DNA from: JAQGMV01 sp035626595
Lineage (GTDB): Bacteria > Pseudomonadota > Gammaproteobacteria > Burkholderiales > SG8-41
Direction: 5' to 3'
Assembly (NCBI GenBank): GCA_035626595.1
Contig: DASPNJ010000139.1
Span: forward strand, 68,789 to 132,788
Length of the DNA: 64,000 nucleotides
In this document: piece after piece, positions 11,490 through 19,869 of the stretch
Position numbering within the stretch: the stretch's first letter is position 1
Layout of the letters: the number at the start of each line of letters is the position of its first letter
Notes under the pieces: model-generated
Told to the model about the DNA's origin: nothing
Databases searched by the model: none
What the model saw: the letters and a program-made list of their open reading frames with translations, nothing else
Translations under genes and position numbers: made by a program

Positions 11490-11512
11490 GGTGCGCCGCA
11501 GGCGCACCCTAC
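11490..11512. repeat. Partial copy of the GTAGGGTGCGC palindromic repeat
   Basis: GGTGCGCC (11490-11497), loop GCA, GGCGCACC (11501-11508) then CTAC. It matches the inner and right portion of the full 48-bp elements at 19820-19867 and 61117-61164. It lies between copA and the copZ ribosome-binding site and could modulate mRNA stability between the two genes. Confidence -1.
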
Positions 11513-11525
11513 GGAGATAAAAGAC

Positions 11526-11732
11526 ATGCAAACGGTGACGATGAAAGTGAAAGGCATGACGTGCGGCGGCTGTGTCGCGAGCGTCGAGCGCGTGCTGAGC
11601 GACCTCGACGGGGTCGATAAGGTCGACGTGTCGCTGCAGCGTGGTGAAGCGACCGTGGAATACGCGCCCGAGCGCGTACGGGAATCGCAGCTCCGCGAAG
11701 CGATCGAGGACGCCGGCTTCCACGTCGAATGA
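11526..11732 (+). CDS. copZ: Copper chaperone, heavy-metal-associated domain
   Basis: A 68-residue single HMA (ferredoxin-like beta-alpha-beta) protein with the Cu(I)-binding G-M-T-C-G-G-C (Cys13, Cys16). It delivers copper to CopA in the cytoplasm. The ATG at 11526 follows GGAG at good spacing; an in-frame ATG at 11481 would add 15 residues encoded by the repeat and is rejected. It overlaps the next gene by ATGA. Placement after copA fits a copper-homeostasis unit. Confidence -1.
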   Translation: MQTVTMKVKGMTCGGCVASVERVLSDLDGVDKVDVSLQRGEATVEYAPERVRESQLREAIEDAGFHVE

Positions 11733-12592
11733 GCGCTCTCGCCCTGGGCCTCGTGCTCGCGGCGGCGGCGATCCACGCCACCTGGAATTACCTGCTCAAG
11801 CGCTCCGGAGGCGGCATCGCGTTCGTCTGGCTGTTCGCGACCGTCTCAGCCGCGATCTACGCGCCGATCGCCGCCGCCGTCGTGTGGTGGACGCAGCCCG
11901 CCCTCACGCCCATGAGCTACGTGCTGATGGTCGCCAGCGCGCTCATCCATACGGCGTACTACATGCTCCTCGACCGCGGCTACCGCAGCGGCGGCGATCT
12001 GTCTCTCGTGTATCCGCTGGCCCGCGGAAGCGCGCCGCTCATTACCGTGGCGGTGGCGGTGCTGCTGCTGCACGAGCAGCCGACGGCGGTCGCCGTCGCA
12101 GGCGCCCTGCTCATCGCGGGCGGCGCGGTCGTGCTCACGGGCAATCTGCGCAAGCTGCGCGAAGCCGGCAGTCTGCCGGCCGTGGCCTTCGCGCTACTCA
12201 CCGGCTGCACGATCTCGAGCTACACCGTCGTCGATAAGCTCGCGGTCGCCGCTTTCGCCGTGCCGCCGCTGCTTCAGGACTGGGCGACGAATCTCGGCCG
12301 CGTCGTCATCATGACGCCGATGGCGCTGCATCAGCGCGCTGCCCTCGGCGCGACCTGGCGGCGCGCACGTTTCGAGATCATCGCCGTCGCCGTACTGTGC
12401 CCGCTCTCGTACATCCTCGTGCTGACGGCGATGGTGTTCACGCCGGTGAGCTACGTCGCGCCGGCGCGCGAGATCAGCATCCTGATCGCGACACTGCTGG
12501 GTGCTCACCTGCTCATGGAGCAGGACGCGCCGCGGCGGCTCGCCGGCGCGGCCGCCATGGTCGCCGGCATCGTCTGCCTGGCGCTAGGTTGA
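11729..12592 (+). CDS. EamA/DMT-superfamily transporter
   Basis: A 287-residue integral membrane protein with about ten hydrophobic segments arranged as two EamA repeats (roughly residues 3-135 and 150-286). Substrates of this family vary (amino acids, nucleotides, other metabolites), so none is assigned. Its ATG overlaps the copZ stop by four bases, so it is translated from the copper transcript, though nothing in its sequence shows metal binding. It ends convergently with bamD across hairpins at 12607-12678. Confidence -1.
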   Translation: MSALALGLVLAAAAIHATWNYLLKRSGGGIAFVWLFATVSAAIYAPIAAAVVWWTQPALTPMSYVLMVASALIHTAYYMLLDRGYRSGGDLSLVYPLARGSAPLITVAVAVLLLHEQPTAVAVAGALLIAGGAVVLTGNLRKLREAGSLPAVAFALLTGCTISSYTVVDKLAVAAFAVPPLLQDWATNLGRVVIMTPMALHQRAALGATWRRARFEIIAVAVLCPLSYILVLTAMVFTPVSYVAPAREISILIATLLGAHLLMEQDAPRRLAGAAAMVAGIVCLALG

Positions 12593-12606
12593 AGGAAAGG
12601 AGGTTT

Positions 12607-12628
12607 CGGAGGGAACTTGGTTCCTCCG
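12607..12628. repeat. Intergenic stem-loop sharing a motif with 31183-31219
   Basis: CGGAGGGAAC, loop TTG, GTTCCTCCG: a stem with one bulge. The preceding GGAGGTTTCGGAGGGAA is nearly identical (one mismatch) to GGAGGTTACGGAGGGAA at 31184-31200, also between convergent genes. It may be a dispersed 3'-end element. Confidence -1.
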
Positions 12629-12650
12629 AGGCGTTCACCGCCGCCACGAA

Positions 12651-12678
12651 CTGGTGAACGGCATCAGCCGTTCACCAG
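12651..12678. terminator. Perfect 12-bp hairpin between convergent genes
   Basis: CTGGTGAACGGC (12651-12662), loop ATCA, GCCGTTCACCAG (12667-12678). It covers the last codons and stop of bamD (-) and lies downstream of the EamA gene (+). No long U-tract follows, so it may be a 3'-end stabiliser or a weak bidirectional terminator. Confidence -1.
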
Positions 12679-13478
12679 TTCCAAATCTCCCACCAGCGGG
12701 TGTCGCGGCCCGGCGCACGCCCCTTGAGATACGGGCTGTTCGGGAAGTTCGCGAGCAGTACGCGCTCCGCGTCATTGCGCAGCTCCGTCATCCCGAGCGC
12801 GTCGTAGGCTTTCACGAGGATCACGAGGCCCTCCTCGTTGGCGGGCGCCTGCGGGTAGGTCTTCAACGCGTACTGTGCGCGATTCACCGCCGCCACGTGC
12901 GCGCCGCGTTTGAGGTAATAGCGCGCGACATGCACCTCGTGCGCGGCGAGCGAGTTCACCAGGTACTTCATGCGCAGGATGGCGTCGGGCGTGTACTTGC
13001 TGTCCGGGAACCGGTTCACGAGCTCCTTGAACGCGTCGAACGACTCCACGCCCGCTTTCGGATCACGCTCGGTCATGTCCTGGTTGCCGATGAAACCGAG
13101 GATGCCGAGATCCTCGTTGAAGTTCGCGAGGCCCTTCAGGTAGTGCACGTAATCGACGTTCGGATGGTTCGGATGCAGCTTGATGAAGCGATCGGCCGCG
13201 GCCACTGCGAGCGCCGGCTCGCCGTCCTTGTAATGAGCGTAGGCGATCTCGATCTGCGCCTGCTGCGCGAAGCGGCCGTACGGGTAGCGCGCTTCGAGCT
13301 TCTGATAGAGCTTGATCGACTCCTCGTAGTTGCGGTCGTTCAAGTTCTGCTTGGCCTCGGAATACAGCTTCGCCGCGGACCAGCCCTTGGTCTCGTCGTA
13401 GTCGTCCCGGAACATGGCGCAGGACGCGAGCGACCAGCCGACGAGGAGCGCGAGAATTGCGGCTAAACTACGTGTCAT
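12672..13478 (-). CDS. bamD: Outer-membrane assembly lipoprotein BamD
   Basis: Essential lipoprotein of the BAM complex, which folds and inserts outer-membrane beta-barrels. 268 residues with a lipoprotein signal ending L-A-S-C (Cys20) and five TPR-like repeats, including Y-x-x-A-K-Q-N-L-N-D and the R-Y-P-Y-G-R-F-A motif of the family. I chose ATG 13478 because it gives a clean signal peptide; a longer frame to 13604 lies inside rluD. A TATAAT for this strand is at 13506-13511. It diverges from rluD, as in E. coli, with the two start codons possibly only 2 bp apart. Confidence -1.
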   Translation of the reverse strand: MTRSLAAILALLVGWSLASCAMFRDDYDETKGWSAAKLYSEAKQNLNDRNYEESIKLYQKLEARYPYGRFAQQAQIEIAYAHYKDGEPALAVAAADRFIKLHPNHPNVDYVHYLKGLANFNEDLGILGFIGNQDMTERDPKAGVESFDAFKELVNRFPDSKYTPDAILRMKYLVNSLAAHEVHVARYYLKRGAHVAAVNRAQYALKTYPQAPANEEGLVILVKAYDALGMTELRNDAERVLLANFPNSPYLKGRAPGRDTRWWEIWNW

Positions 13479-13480
13479 AA

Positions 13481-14440
13481 ATGCAAAAATCTCTCGGAAA
13501 ACAAGATTATAGCGCAGCATATCCGAGCGATGCCGTGGAGCTGGTGGTGCCGCCGGACTGCGCCGGATTGCGCCTCGATCAGGTGCTCGCGCGGCTGCTC
13601 CCACAGCATTCCCGCAGCCGCCTCACGACCTGGGTGCGCGAGGAACGCGTGCAAGTGGACGGGCGGCCGGCGCTGCCGCGCGTAAAGATGTGGGGCGGCG
13701 AGCATCTCAGCGTGCGTCCGGGAGCCGGGCCTGAAACGCTCGCGCACGCGCCGCAGGTCATGCCGCTTTCGATTGTGTACGAGGACGAAGCGCTGATCGT
13801 GATCGACAAGCCCGCCGGCCTCGTCGTTCACCCGGGCAGCGGCAACTGGGAAGGGACTCTGCTGAACGCGCTGCTCGCGCACGCGCCCGAGCTCAAGGCG
13901 ATCCCGCGCGCGGGCATCGTGCATCGACTCGACAAGGACACGAGCGGTCTGCTCGCCGTGGCTAAGACCGCAACGGCGCAAACCGATCTCGTGCGCCAGT
14001 TGCAGGCGCGCAGCGTCAGACGCGAGTACGCCGCTGTCGTACACGGCCGCATCGCAGGCGCCGGGACGATCGAGGCGCCGATCGGGCGCCATCCGGTCAG
14101 CCGCACGCGTATGGCGGTCGTCGCGCGCGGAAAACCCGCGGTGACGCATTACGTGCCGATCGAACACTTTGCCGGTGCAACGCTCCTCACCTGCCGCCTC
14201 GAAACCGGCCGCACGCACCAGATCCGCGTTCATCTCGCTTCGATCGGCCATCCGCTCGTCGGGGATCCGGTCTATGGCCCGCGCAGCGGCCGCGGCCAGG
14301 AACGCGCGTTTCACCGGCAGGCGCTGCACGCGCGCAAGCTCGGGCTCGTGCATCCGGTGACAGGACGTGCGGTTGCATGGGAATCGCCTCTGCCGGACGA
14401 CATGCAGGCGCTCATCGCGAACATGAAGCAGGCGCAATGA
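13481..14440 (+). CDS. rluD: 23S rRNA pseudouridine synthase RluD
   Basis: Makes pseudouridines in helix 69 of 23S rRNA. It has an N-terminal S4 RNA-binding domain (about 25-85) and a catalytic core with H-R-L-D-K-D-T-S-G near 147-155, whose Asp is catalytic. The end has the R-x-H-Q-I-R-V-H-L and H-P-V-T-G motifs. ATG 13481 gives 319 residues but lies 2 bp from the bamD start and has no ribosome-binding site. GTG 13535, starting V-E-L-V-V-P, is an alternative that would leave a real intergenic promoter region. pgeF overlaps its stop (ATGA). Confidence -1.
   Translation: MQKSLGKQDYSAAYPSDAVELVVPPDCAGLRLDQVLARLLPQHSRSRLTTWVREERVQVDGRPALPRVKMWGGEHLSVRPGAGPETLAHAPQVMPLSIVYEDEALIVIDKPAGLVVHPGSGNWEGTLLNALLAHAPELKAIPRAGIVHRLDKDTSGLLAVAKTATAQTDLVRQLQARSVRREYAAVVHGRIAGAGTIEAPIGRHPVSRTRMAVVARGKPAVTHYVPIEHFAGATLLTCRLETGRTHQIRVHLASIGHPLVGDPVYGPRSGRGQERAFHRQALHARKLGLVHPVTGRAVAWESPLPDDMQALIANMKQAQ
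13506..13511 (-). promoter_or_regulatory. Candidate -10 element of bamD
   Basis: TATAAT read on the minus strand, 27 nt before the bamD ATG at 13478, giving a leader of about 20 nt. It falls inside the first codons of rluD if that gene starts at 13481, which favours the later rluD start. No good -35 is seen. Confidence -1.
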
Positions 14441-15186
14441 GCGCGACTCCCGGCGCGCATCCCGACTGGATCGCGCCCGAGTGGTCTGCTCCGCCCGCCG
14501 TAAAGGCGCTTGTCACCACGCGCGCCGGCGGCGTGAGCGCCCCACCGTACGACAGTCTGAACCTCGGCTTCTCGACCGGCGACGACCCGCGCGCGGTCGA
14601 AGAAAATCGCCGGCGCGTCCGCGCGCTCCTGCCGGAGGAGCCGCGCTGGCTCAAACAGGTGCACGGCGCGCGCGTGGTGGTGGCCGAAACCGTAGCGGAT
14701 CGGCCTGAAGCCGACGCGGCCGTGACCCGCGAATCCAACGTCGTATGCGCGATTCTCGTCGCCGATTGTCTGCCGGTCCTGATGTGTGACCGCGCGGGCA
14801 CCGTAATTGCCGCAGCGCACGCAGGCTGGCGCGGACTTGCCGCCGGCGTGATCGACAACACGGTACAAGCCATGCGCACGGCAGGCGCACGTGACGTTCT
14901 AGCCTACATCGGCCCCGGCATCGGTCCACGCGCGTTCGAGGTCGGCCGTGACGTATTCGAAGCGTACGTGACACGCGACAGCGCGGCGGCCGATGCTTTC
15001 ATGCCTGCGCGCGCGGGCAAGTGGCTGGCCGATCTGCCGGCGCTCGCGCGCCGCGCGCTGCGCCGCTGCGGCGTCCTGGAGATCCACGGCGGAAATCTCT
15101 GTACCCATTCGGATGCGCGACGCTTCTATTCATATCGGCGCGAGCCGACGACCGGCCGCATGGGCGCGCTCATCTGGCGCGAGTGA
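14437..15186 (+). CDS. pgeF: Peptidoglycan editing factor (YfiH/laccase-domain family)
   Basis: A 249-residue member of the multicopper-polyphenol-oxidase/YfiH family. In E. coli the protein removes wrongly incorporated L-Ser-containing UDP-MurNAc precursors; related proteins show purine nucleoside activity. The Zn-site motifs are present: L-K-Q-V-H-G, A-D-C-L-P-V-L and A-A-H-A-G-W-R-G, then G-P-G-I-G-P and a C-terminal Y-S-Y-R-R. ATG 14437 overlaps the rluD stop (ATGA), repeating the rluD-yfiH pairing seen in other proteobacteria. Confidence -1.
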   Translation: MSATPGAHPDWIAPEWSAPPAVKALVTTRAGGVSAPPYDSLNLGFSTGDDPRAVEENRRRVRALLPEEPRWLKQVHGARVVVAETVADRPEADAAVTRESNVVCAILVADCLPVLMCDRAGTVIAAAHAGWRGLAAGVIDNTVQAMRTAGARDVLAYIGPGIGPRAFEVGRDVFEAYVTRDSAAADAFMPARAGKWLADLPALARRALRRCGVLEIHGGNLCTHSDARRFYSYRREPTTGRMGALIWRE

Positions 15187-15209
15187 TCGGTCGCTTAACC
15201 GGCAGCCAC

Positions 15210-17006
15210 ATGGACACGGGCAACATCTCTTCCGCGCAGGCGCTCGCCGAATTCAACCGGCGCCTGCTGGAGCAGGTGTTCAAACCGCTTGCGCGCGACG
15301 GCACGGCGCCCACGCCGCCGCAAATGATGGAATCCCTCGCTGCGGGGCTGGCGCACGACACGCAGCGCTGGGCGGAGATCCAGAATCGTTACTATCGGAA
15401 GCAGCTCGAGCTCTGGTCGAGCATCGTCGGCCAGCCGGCTCACGGGACGCCCGTCAAAGTCGTCGAACCGGAGCCCGGCGACCGGAGGTTTCGCGCGCCG
15501 GAGTGGCAGCAGCCGTACTTCAATTTCCTGGCGCAGTCGTATCTGCTCAACGCGCAGTGGCTGAAGGAGCTCGTGGGAGCCGCCGAGCTCGATCCGCAGG
15601 CGAAGCGCAAGCTCGCGTTCTATACGCGGCAGTATCTCGACGCGATCTCACCGGCGAACTTCCCCTGGAGCAATCCGGAGGCGCTCAAGCTCGCCTCCGA
15701 GACGCAGGGCGAAAGCGTTTCGAAGGGACTGCGCAATCTCGCCGCCGACATCGAGCGTGGCCTGGTATCGATGACCGACGAGAGCGCCTTCGAAGTGGGC
15801 CGCAACCTCGCGGTCACGGCCGGCGCCGTCGTTTACGAAAACGACTTCATGCAGGTGATCCAGTACCGCCCCGCCACCGACACGGTATACGCGCGGCCAT
15901 TGGTGATGATTCCCCCGTGCATCAACAAGTACTACATCCTCGATCTGCAGCCGGAGAATTCGTTCGTGCGGCACGCCGTCGGCGCAGGCCAGACGGTATT
16001 CATGGTGTCGTGGCGCAACATGCCCGATTCGATGGGCAAGGCGACCTGGGACGATTATCTCCAACAGGGCGTCATGAAAGCGCTCGATGTCGCGCAGGAG
16101 ATCTGCGAATCGGACAAGGTGAACGCGCTCGGCTTCTGTGTCGGCGGGACGCTGCTCGGAGCCGCGCTCGCAGTCCGTGGCGCGCAGGAAGCGAACGGCG
16201 CGCGAAAGAGCGACGCGCAACGCGCGAACGAGCGCGTCGCGAGCCTCACGCTGCTCGCCGCGATGCTCGACTTCTCCGATACCGGAGAGCTCTCGGTGTT
16301 CGTGGACGAGTCGTACGTGCTCAAGCGCGAGCTCGAGTTCGCCGAGGGCGGGCTCCTGCCCGGGCGCGAGCTCGCGCTGACGTTCGCATCGCTCCGCGCG
16401 AACGATCTGATCTGGCAGTACGTCGTCAACAATTATCTCAAGGGCAAGACGCCGGACCCGTTCGACCTCCTGTACTGGAACAGCGACAGCACGAACCTGC
16501 CGGGCGTGATGTATGCGTACTACATCCGTAACATGTATCTGGAGAATAACTTGCGCGTGCCCGGAAAGCTCACGATGTGCGGCGTCAAAGTCGATCTGCG
16601 CAAGGTCGACATGCCCACATACGTGCTCGCGACCCGCGAGGATCACATCGTCCCGTGGAGGACGGCCTACGCGAGCGCGAATCTCCTGCGCGGGCCGACC
16701 GAGTTCGTGCTGGCGGCGAGCGGCCACATTGCCGGCGTCATAAATCCGACGTCGCGCAACAAGCGCAATTACTGGCTCGGCAGTGGGAAACGCGCAGCGC
16801 ACGCGGCCGGTAAACTGCCCAAGGACCCCGAGCGCTGGCTGAAATCCGCGGAGTCGACCCCCGGGAGCTGGTGGACGCACTGGAGCGCGTGGCTGGCGCA
16901 TCACGGCGGCGAGCGCGTGCCTTGCCGCAAGGCGCTGGGCAACGCGACTTATCGCGAGATCGAGCCTGCGCCGGGACGATACGTGAAAGAGAAAGTAAAG
17001 AGTTAG
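15210..17006 (+). CDS. phaC: Class I poly(3-hydroxyalkanoate) synthase
   Basis: Polymerises 3-hydroxybutyryl-CoA into PHB on the granule surface. 598 residues, the class I length, with an N-terminal PhaC_N domain and an alpha/beta-hydrolase core. The catalytic triad is visible: Cys310 in the lipase-like box G-F-C-V-G-G, Asp478 in E-D-H-I-V-P-W and His506 in S-G-H-I-A-G-V. ATG 15210 lies 23 nt after pgeF. phaB follows 24 nt downstream with a good Shine-Dalgarno. No phaA or phaZ is in the window. Confidence -1.
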   Translation: MDTGNISSAQALAEFNRRLLEQVFKPLARDGTAPTPPQMMESLAAGLAHDTQRWAEIQNRYYRKQLELWSSIVGQPAHGTPVKVVEPEPGDRRFRAPEWQQPYFNFLAQSYLLNAQWLKELVGAAELDPQAKRKLAFYTRQYLDAISPANFPWSNPEALKLASETQGESVSKGLRNLAADIERGLVSMTDESAFEVGRNLAVTAGAVVYENDFMQVIQYRPATDTVYARPLVMIPPCINKYYILDLQPENSFVRHAVGAGQTVFMVSWRNMPDSMGKATWDDYLQQGVMKALDVAQEICESDKVNALGFCVGGTLLGAALAVRGAQEANGARKSDAQRANERVASLTLLAAMLDFSDTGELSVFVDESYVLKRELEFAEGGLLPGRELALTFASLRANDLIWQYVVNNYLKGKTPDPFDLLYWNSDSTNLPGVMYAYYIRNMYLENNLRVPGKLTMCGVKVDLRKVDMPTYVLATREDHIVPWRTAYASANLLRGPTEFVLAASGHIAGVINPTSRNKRNYWLGSGKRAAHAAGKLPKDPERWLKSAESTPGSWWTHWSAWLAHHGGERVPCRKALGNATYREIEPAPGRYVKEKVKS

Positions 17007-17030
17007 TGCAACACGCGTGAGGAGAACACG

Positions 17031-17774
17031 ATGGCCAAGCGGGTAGCGGTGGTAACGGGCGGGATGGGCGGACTGGGCGAAGCGATCTGTACGAAGCTCT
17101 CCGCGATGGGCGACAAAGTGATCGCCACCTACTCTCCAGGCAATACGAAGTACGGCGAGTGGCTCGCGGAGATGAAAAAACAAGGCCACGAGTTCGGCGC
17201 GGTCGCGGTCGATGTCGCGGATTACGAGTCGTGCCAGCGCGCGGTGACGCAGATCCAGAACGAGTTCGGGCCGGTGGACGTGCTCGTGAACAACGCCGGC
17301 ATCACCCGCGACATGACCTTCCGCAAGATGGACAAGGCCGCGTGGGACGCCGTGATGAAGACCAATCTGGACAGCGTCTTCAACATGACGAAGCCGGTGA
17401 TCGACGGGATGGCCGAGCGCGGCTGGGGGCGCGTCATCAACGTGTCGTCCGTGAACGGCCAGAAAGGCGCGTTCGGTCAGACCAACTATTCGGCCGCGAA
17501 AGCCGGCATGCACGGTTTCACCAAAGCCCTCGCGCTGGAGTACGCGCGCAAGGGCGTGACGGTGAATACGATCTCGCCCGGTTACATCGGGACCAAGATG
17601 GTGCTCGCGATCCCGAAGGACATCCTGGACTCCAAGATCGTCCCGCAAATCCCGATCGGCCGGCTCGGCAAGCCGGAGGAGGTCGCGGGGCTCGTGGCGT
17701 ATCTCTGTTCGGAGGAGGCCGCGTTCGTCACGGGCGCCAACATCTCGATCAACGGCGGGCAGCACATGTCGTGA
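17031..17774 (+). CDS. phaB: Acetoacetyl-CoA reductase (NADPH)
   Basis: Short-chain dehydrogenase reducing acetoacetyl-CoA to (R)-3-hydroxybutyryl-CoA for PhaC. 247 residues with the Rossmann motif T-G-G-M-G-G-L-G near residue 10, N-N-A-G-I near 88, catalytic Ser (N-V-S-S-V-N-G), and Y-S-A-A-K. V-N-G-Q-K-G-A-F-G-Q-T-N-Y is typical of PhaB, not FabG. GAGGAG precedes ATG 17031. It sits between phaC and phaR, which supports PhaB over a fatty-acid FabG. Confidence -1.
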   Translation: MAKRVAVVTGGMGGLGEAICTKLSAMGDKVIATYSPGNTKYGEWLAEMKKQGHEFGAVAVDVADYESCQRAVTQIQNEFGPVDVLVNNAGITRDMTFRKMDKAAWDAVMKTNLDSVFNMTKPVIDGMAERGWGRVINVSSVNGQKGAFGQTNYSAAKAGMHGFTKALALEYARKGVTVNTISPGYIGTKMVLAIPKDILDSKIVPQIPIGRLGKPEEVAGLVAYLCSEEAAFVTGANISINGGQHMS

Positions 17775-17817
17775 TGTGAAATAATCGCGCTCCCGCCAGA
17801 CGTTAAACGAGAATCAC

Positions 17818-18405
17818 ATGGCCCAGGCGACGCGCATCATCAAGAAGTACCCGAATCGCCGGTTGTACGACACCGAGACGAGCAGCTACATCACGCTCGC
17901 CGACGTGAAAAAGCTCGTGCTGGACCATGTCGATTTCCGCGTCGAGGACGCGAAGAGCAAGGAGGATCTGACGCGCAGCATCCTGCTTCAGATCATCCTC
18001 GAGGAAGAAAGTGCCGGCGCGCCGATGTTCTCCTCCGACATGCTCTCGCAGATCATCCGCTTCTACGGCAACGCCATGCAGGGCATGATGGGCAGTTATC
18101 TCGAGAAGAACATCCACACGTTCATCGAGATCCAGAAGCGCCTCCAGGACCAGTCGCGGCAGCTCTACGGTCAGAACCCGATGCTCGGCTCGGAGGCGTG
18201 GAGCGAGTTCGTGAAGATGCAGGGACCGGCGATCCAGGGGCTCATGAGCCGCTATCTGGAGCAGAGCGCGAGCGCGTTCATGGACATGCAGAACCAGCTC
18301 CAACAGCAGACGCGCAACCTCTTCGGCAGCTTTCAGTTCCCGAATTTCGGCGGCACTCCGCCCAAGACGCCCGAGCCGGACAAGGGCGGCGAGAACAAGG
18401 GCTGA
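17818..18405 (+). CDS. phaR: PHB synthesis regulator PhaR
   Basis: A 195-residue regulator that binds DNA and PHB; it represses phasin and pha genes until polymer accumulates. The N-terminal PHB_acc_N domain opens R-I-I-K-K-Y-P-N-R-R-L-Y-D-T (about 6-19), followed by two PHB_acc repeats (about 70-150, with F-I-E-I-Q-K-R and F-M-D-M-Q-N-Q). The tail is Pro/Gly/Lys-rich. A separate promoter is possible: AATAAT lies about 35 nt upstream. A terminator follows at 18451. Confidence -1.
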   Translation: MAQATRIIKKYPNRRLYDTETSSYITLADVKKLVLDHVDFRVEDAKSKEDLTRSILLQIILEEESAGAPMFSSDMLSQIIRFYGNAMQGMMGSYLEKNIHTFIEIQKRLQDQSRQLYGQNPMLGSEAWSEFVKMQGPAIQGLMSRYLEQSASAFMDMQNQLQQQTRNLFGSFQFPNFGGTPPKTPEPDKGGENKG

Positions 18406-18450
18406 ACTTTTCAGCGAAAACGGGGACAGACCACCTTTTTCCGGAAAAAC

Positions 18451-18471
18451 GGGGGCCTGCCCCCTTTTTTT
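18451..18471 (+). terminator. Terminator after phaR
   Basis: GGGGG (18451-18455), loop CCTG, CCCCC, then seven T. An A-tract precedes the stem, and TTTTTCCGGAAAAA (18436-18449) is a second palindrome just before it. It ends the pha unit 8 nt before the rimO start. Confidence -1.
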
Positions 18472-18478
18472 ACGTCTC

Positions 18479-19798
18479 GTGACAACTGAAAACACCCCTA
18501 AAGTCGGTTTCGTCTCGCTCGGCTGTCCGAAGGCGCTCGTCGATTCCGAGCGCATTCTCACGCAGCTTCGCGCCGAGGGTTATCTGATCTCGCCCTCGTA
18601 CGCAGACGCCGACGTCGTCGTCGTGAATACCTGCGGCTTCATCGATTCGGCGGTCGCCGAATCGCTGGATGCGATCGGCGAAGCGCTGGAGGAAAACGGC
18701 AAAGTGATCGTCACCGGCTGCCTGGGCGCCAAAGGCGACGTCGTGCGCAAGACGCACCCGAAGGTGCTGGCGGTGACGGGGCCGCACGCGACGGACGAAG
18801 TGATGCGCGCGGTGCACGCGCAACTGCCCAAACCGCACGATCCATTCGTCGATCTCGTGCCGCCGCAGGGCATCAAGTTGACGCCGCGGCACTACGCGTA
18901 CCTGAAGATCGCCGAGGGCTGCAATCACCGCTGCACGTTCTGCATCATCCCGTCCATGCGCGGCGATCTCGTCAGCCGTCCGATCGGCGAGGTGATGACC
19001 GAGGCGCAGGCGCTGGTGAAAGCCGGCGTGAAAGAGCTCCTCGTCGTCTCGCAGGACACGAGCGCGTACGGTGTCGACGTGAAGTACCGCACCGGCTTCT
19101 GGGGCGGCCGGCCGCTGCGCACCCGCATGACGGAGCTCGCGTGCGCTCTAGGCGAACTCGGCGCGTGGGTGCGCCTCCACTATGTCTATCCGTACCCGCA
19201 CGTGGACGAAATGATCCCGCTGATGGCGGAGGGCAAGATCCTGCCCTACCTGGATGTACCTTTTCAGCACGCGAGCCGCCGCATATTGAAAGCGATGAAG
19301 CGGCCGGCAAATGCCGAGGACAACCTCGCGCGCATCCGGCGCTGGCGCGAGATCTGCCCGGAGCTCACCATCCGCAGCACGTTCATCGTGGGCTTTCCCG
19401 GCGAGACCGAAGGCGATTTCGAAGAGCTGCTCACTTTTCTAGAAGAAGCGCAGCTCGATCGCGTCGGCTGTTTCGCCTACTCACCCGTGGAAGGCGCCGC
19501 CGCGAACGCGCTGGCCGGCGCGGTGCCGGAGGCAGTGAAGGAAGCGCGCCGCGAGCGGTTCATGGCCGTGCAGGAGCGCATCAGCGCCGAGCGGCTCGAG
19601 CGCAAGGTCGGACGCCAGATCACGGTGCTCGTGGACGAGATCACCGACGATGGCGCCATGGCGCGCTCTGCCGCAGACGCGCCGGAGATCGACGGCGTCG
19701 TACACGTTGCGCGCTCGCGCAAGTTCGAACTCGGCGAATTCGCGCAGGTGCGCGTCACGCGCAGTGACGCGCACGATCTATACGCAAAAGCCGTCTGA
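18479..19798 (+). CDS. rimO: Ribosomal protein S12 methylthiotransferase RimO
   Basis: Radical-SAM enzyme that adds a methylthio group to Asp88 of ribosomal protein S12. 439 residues, matching E. coli (441). The N-terminal UPF0004 domain has cysteines in S-L-G-C-P-K, N-T-C-G-F and T-G-C-L-G for one 4Fe-4S cluster. The radical SAM motif C-N-H-R-C-T-F-C is near 147-154, and a TRAM domain ends the protein. The start is GTG 18479, just after the terminator and without a clear Shine-Dalgarno. It appears monocistronic, followed by a palindromic repeat. Confidence -1.
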   Translation: MTTENTPKVGFVSLGCPKALVDSERILTQLRAEGYLISPSYADADVVVVNTCGFIDSAVAESLDAIGEALEENGKVIVTGCLGAKGDVVRKTHPKVLAVTGPHATDEVMRAVHAQLPKPHDPFVDLVPPQGIKLTPRHYAYLKIAEGCNHRCTFCIIPSMRGDLVSRPIGEVMTEAQALVKAGVKELLVVSQDTSAYGVDVKYRTGFWGGRPLRTRMTELACALGELGAWVRLHYVYPYPHVDEMIPLMAEGKILPYLDVPFQHASRRILKAMKRPANAEDNLARIRRWREICPELTIRSTFIVGFPGETEGDFEELLTFLEEAQLDRVGCFAYSPVEGAAANALAGAVPEAVKEARRERFMAVQERISAERLERKVGRQITVLVDEITDDGAMARSAADAPEIDGVVHVARSRKFELGEFAQVRVTRSDAHDLYAKAV

Positions 19799-19819
19799 CG
19801 TCGGAATCGCGATGCTGAC

Positions 19820-19867
19820 GTAGGGTGCGCCGATGGCGCACCGCGGTGCGCTACCAGCGCACCCTAC
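19820..19867. repeat. Full copy of a 48-bp dispersed palindromic repeat
   Basis: Outer arms GTAGGGTGCGC (19820-19830) and GCGCACCCTAC (19857-19867) are perfect complements. Inside is the palindrome GCGCACCGCGGTGCGC. It lies between the convergent ends of rimO and the YoaA-type helicase. A near-identical copy is at 61117-61164 and a partial copy at 11490-11512. Confidence -1.
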
Positions 19868-19869
19868 GA

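Noticed and set aside
15648..17765. 705-codon minus-strand open frame over phaC and phaB
   Set aside because: It spans two well-supported genes on the opposite strand and has the composition typical of antisense frames in GC-rich DNA.
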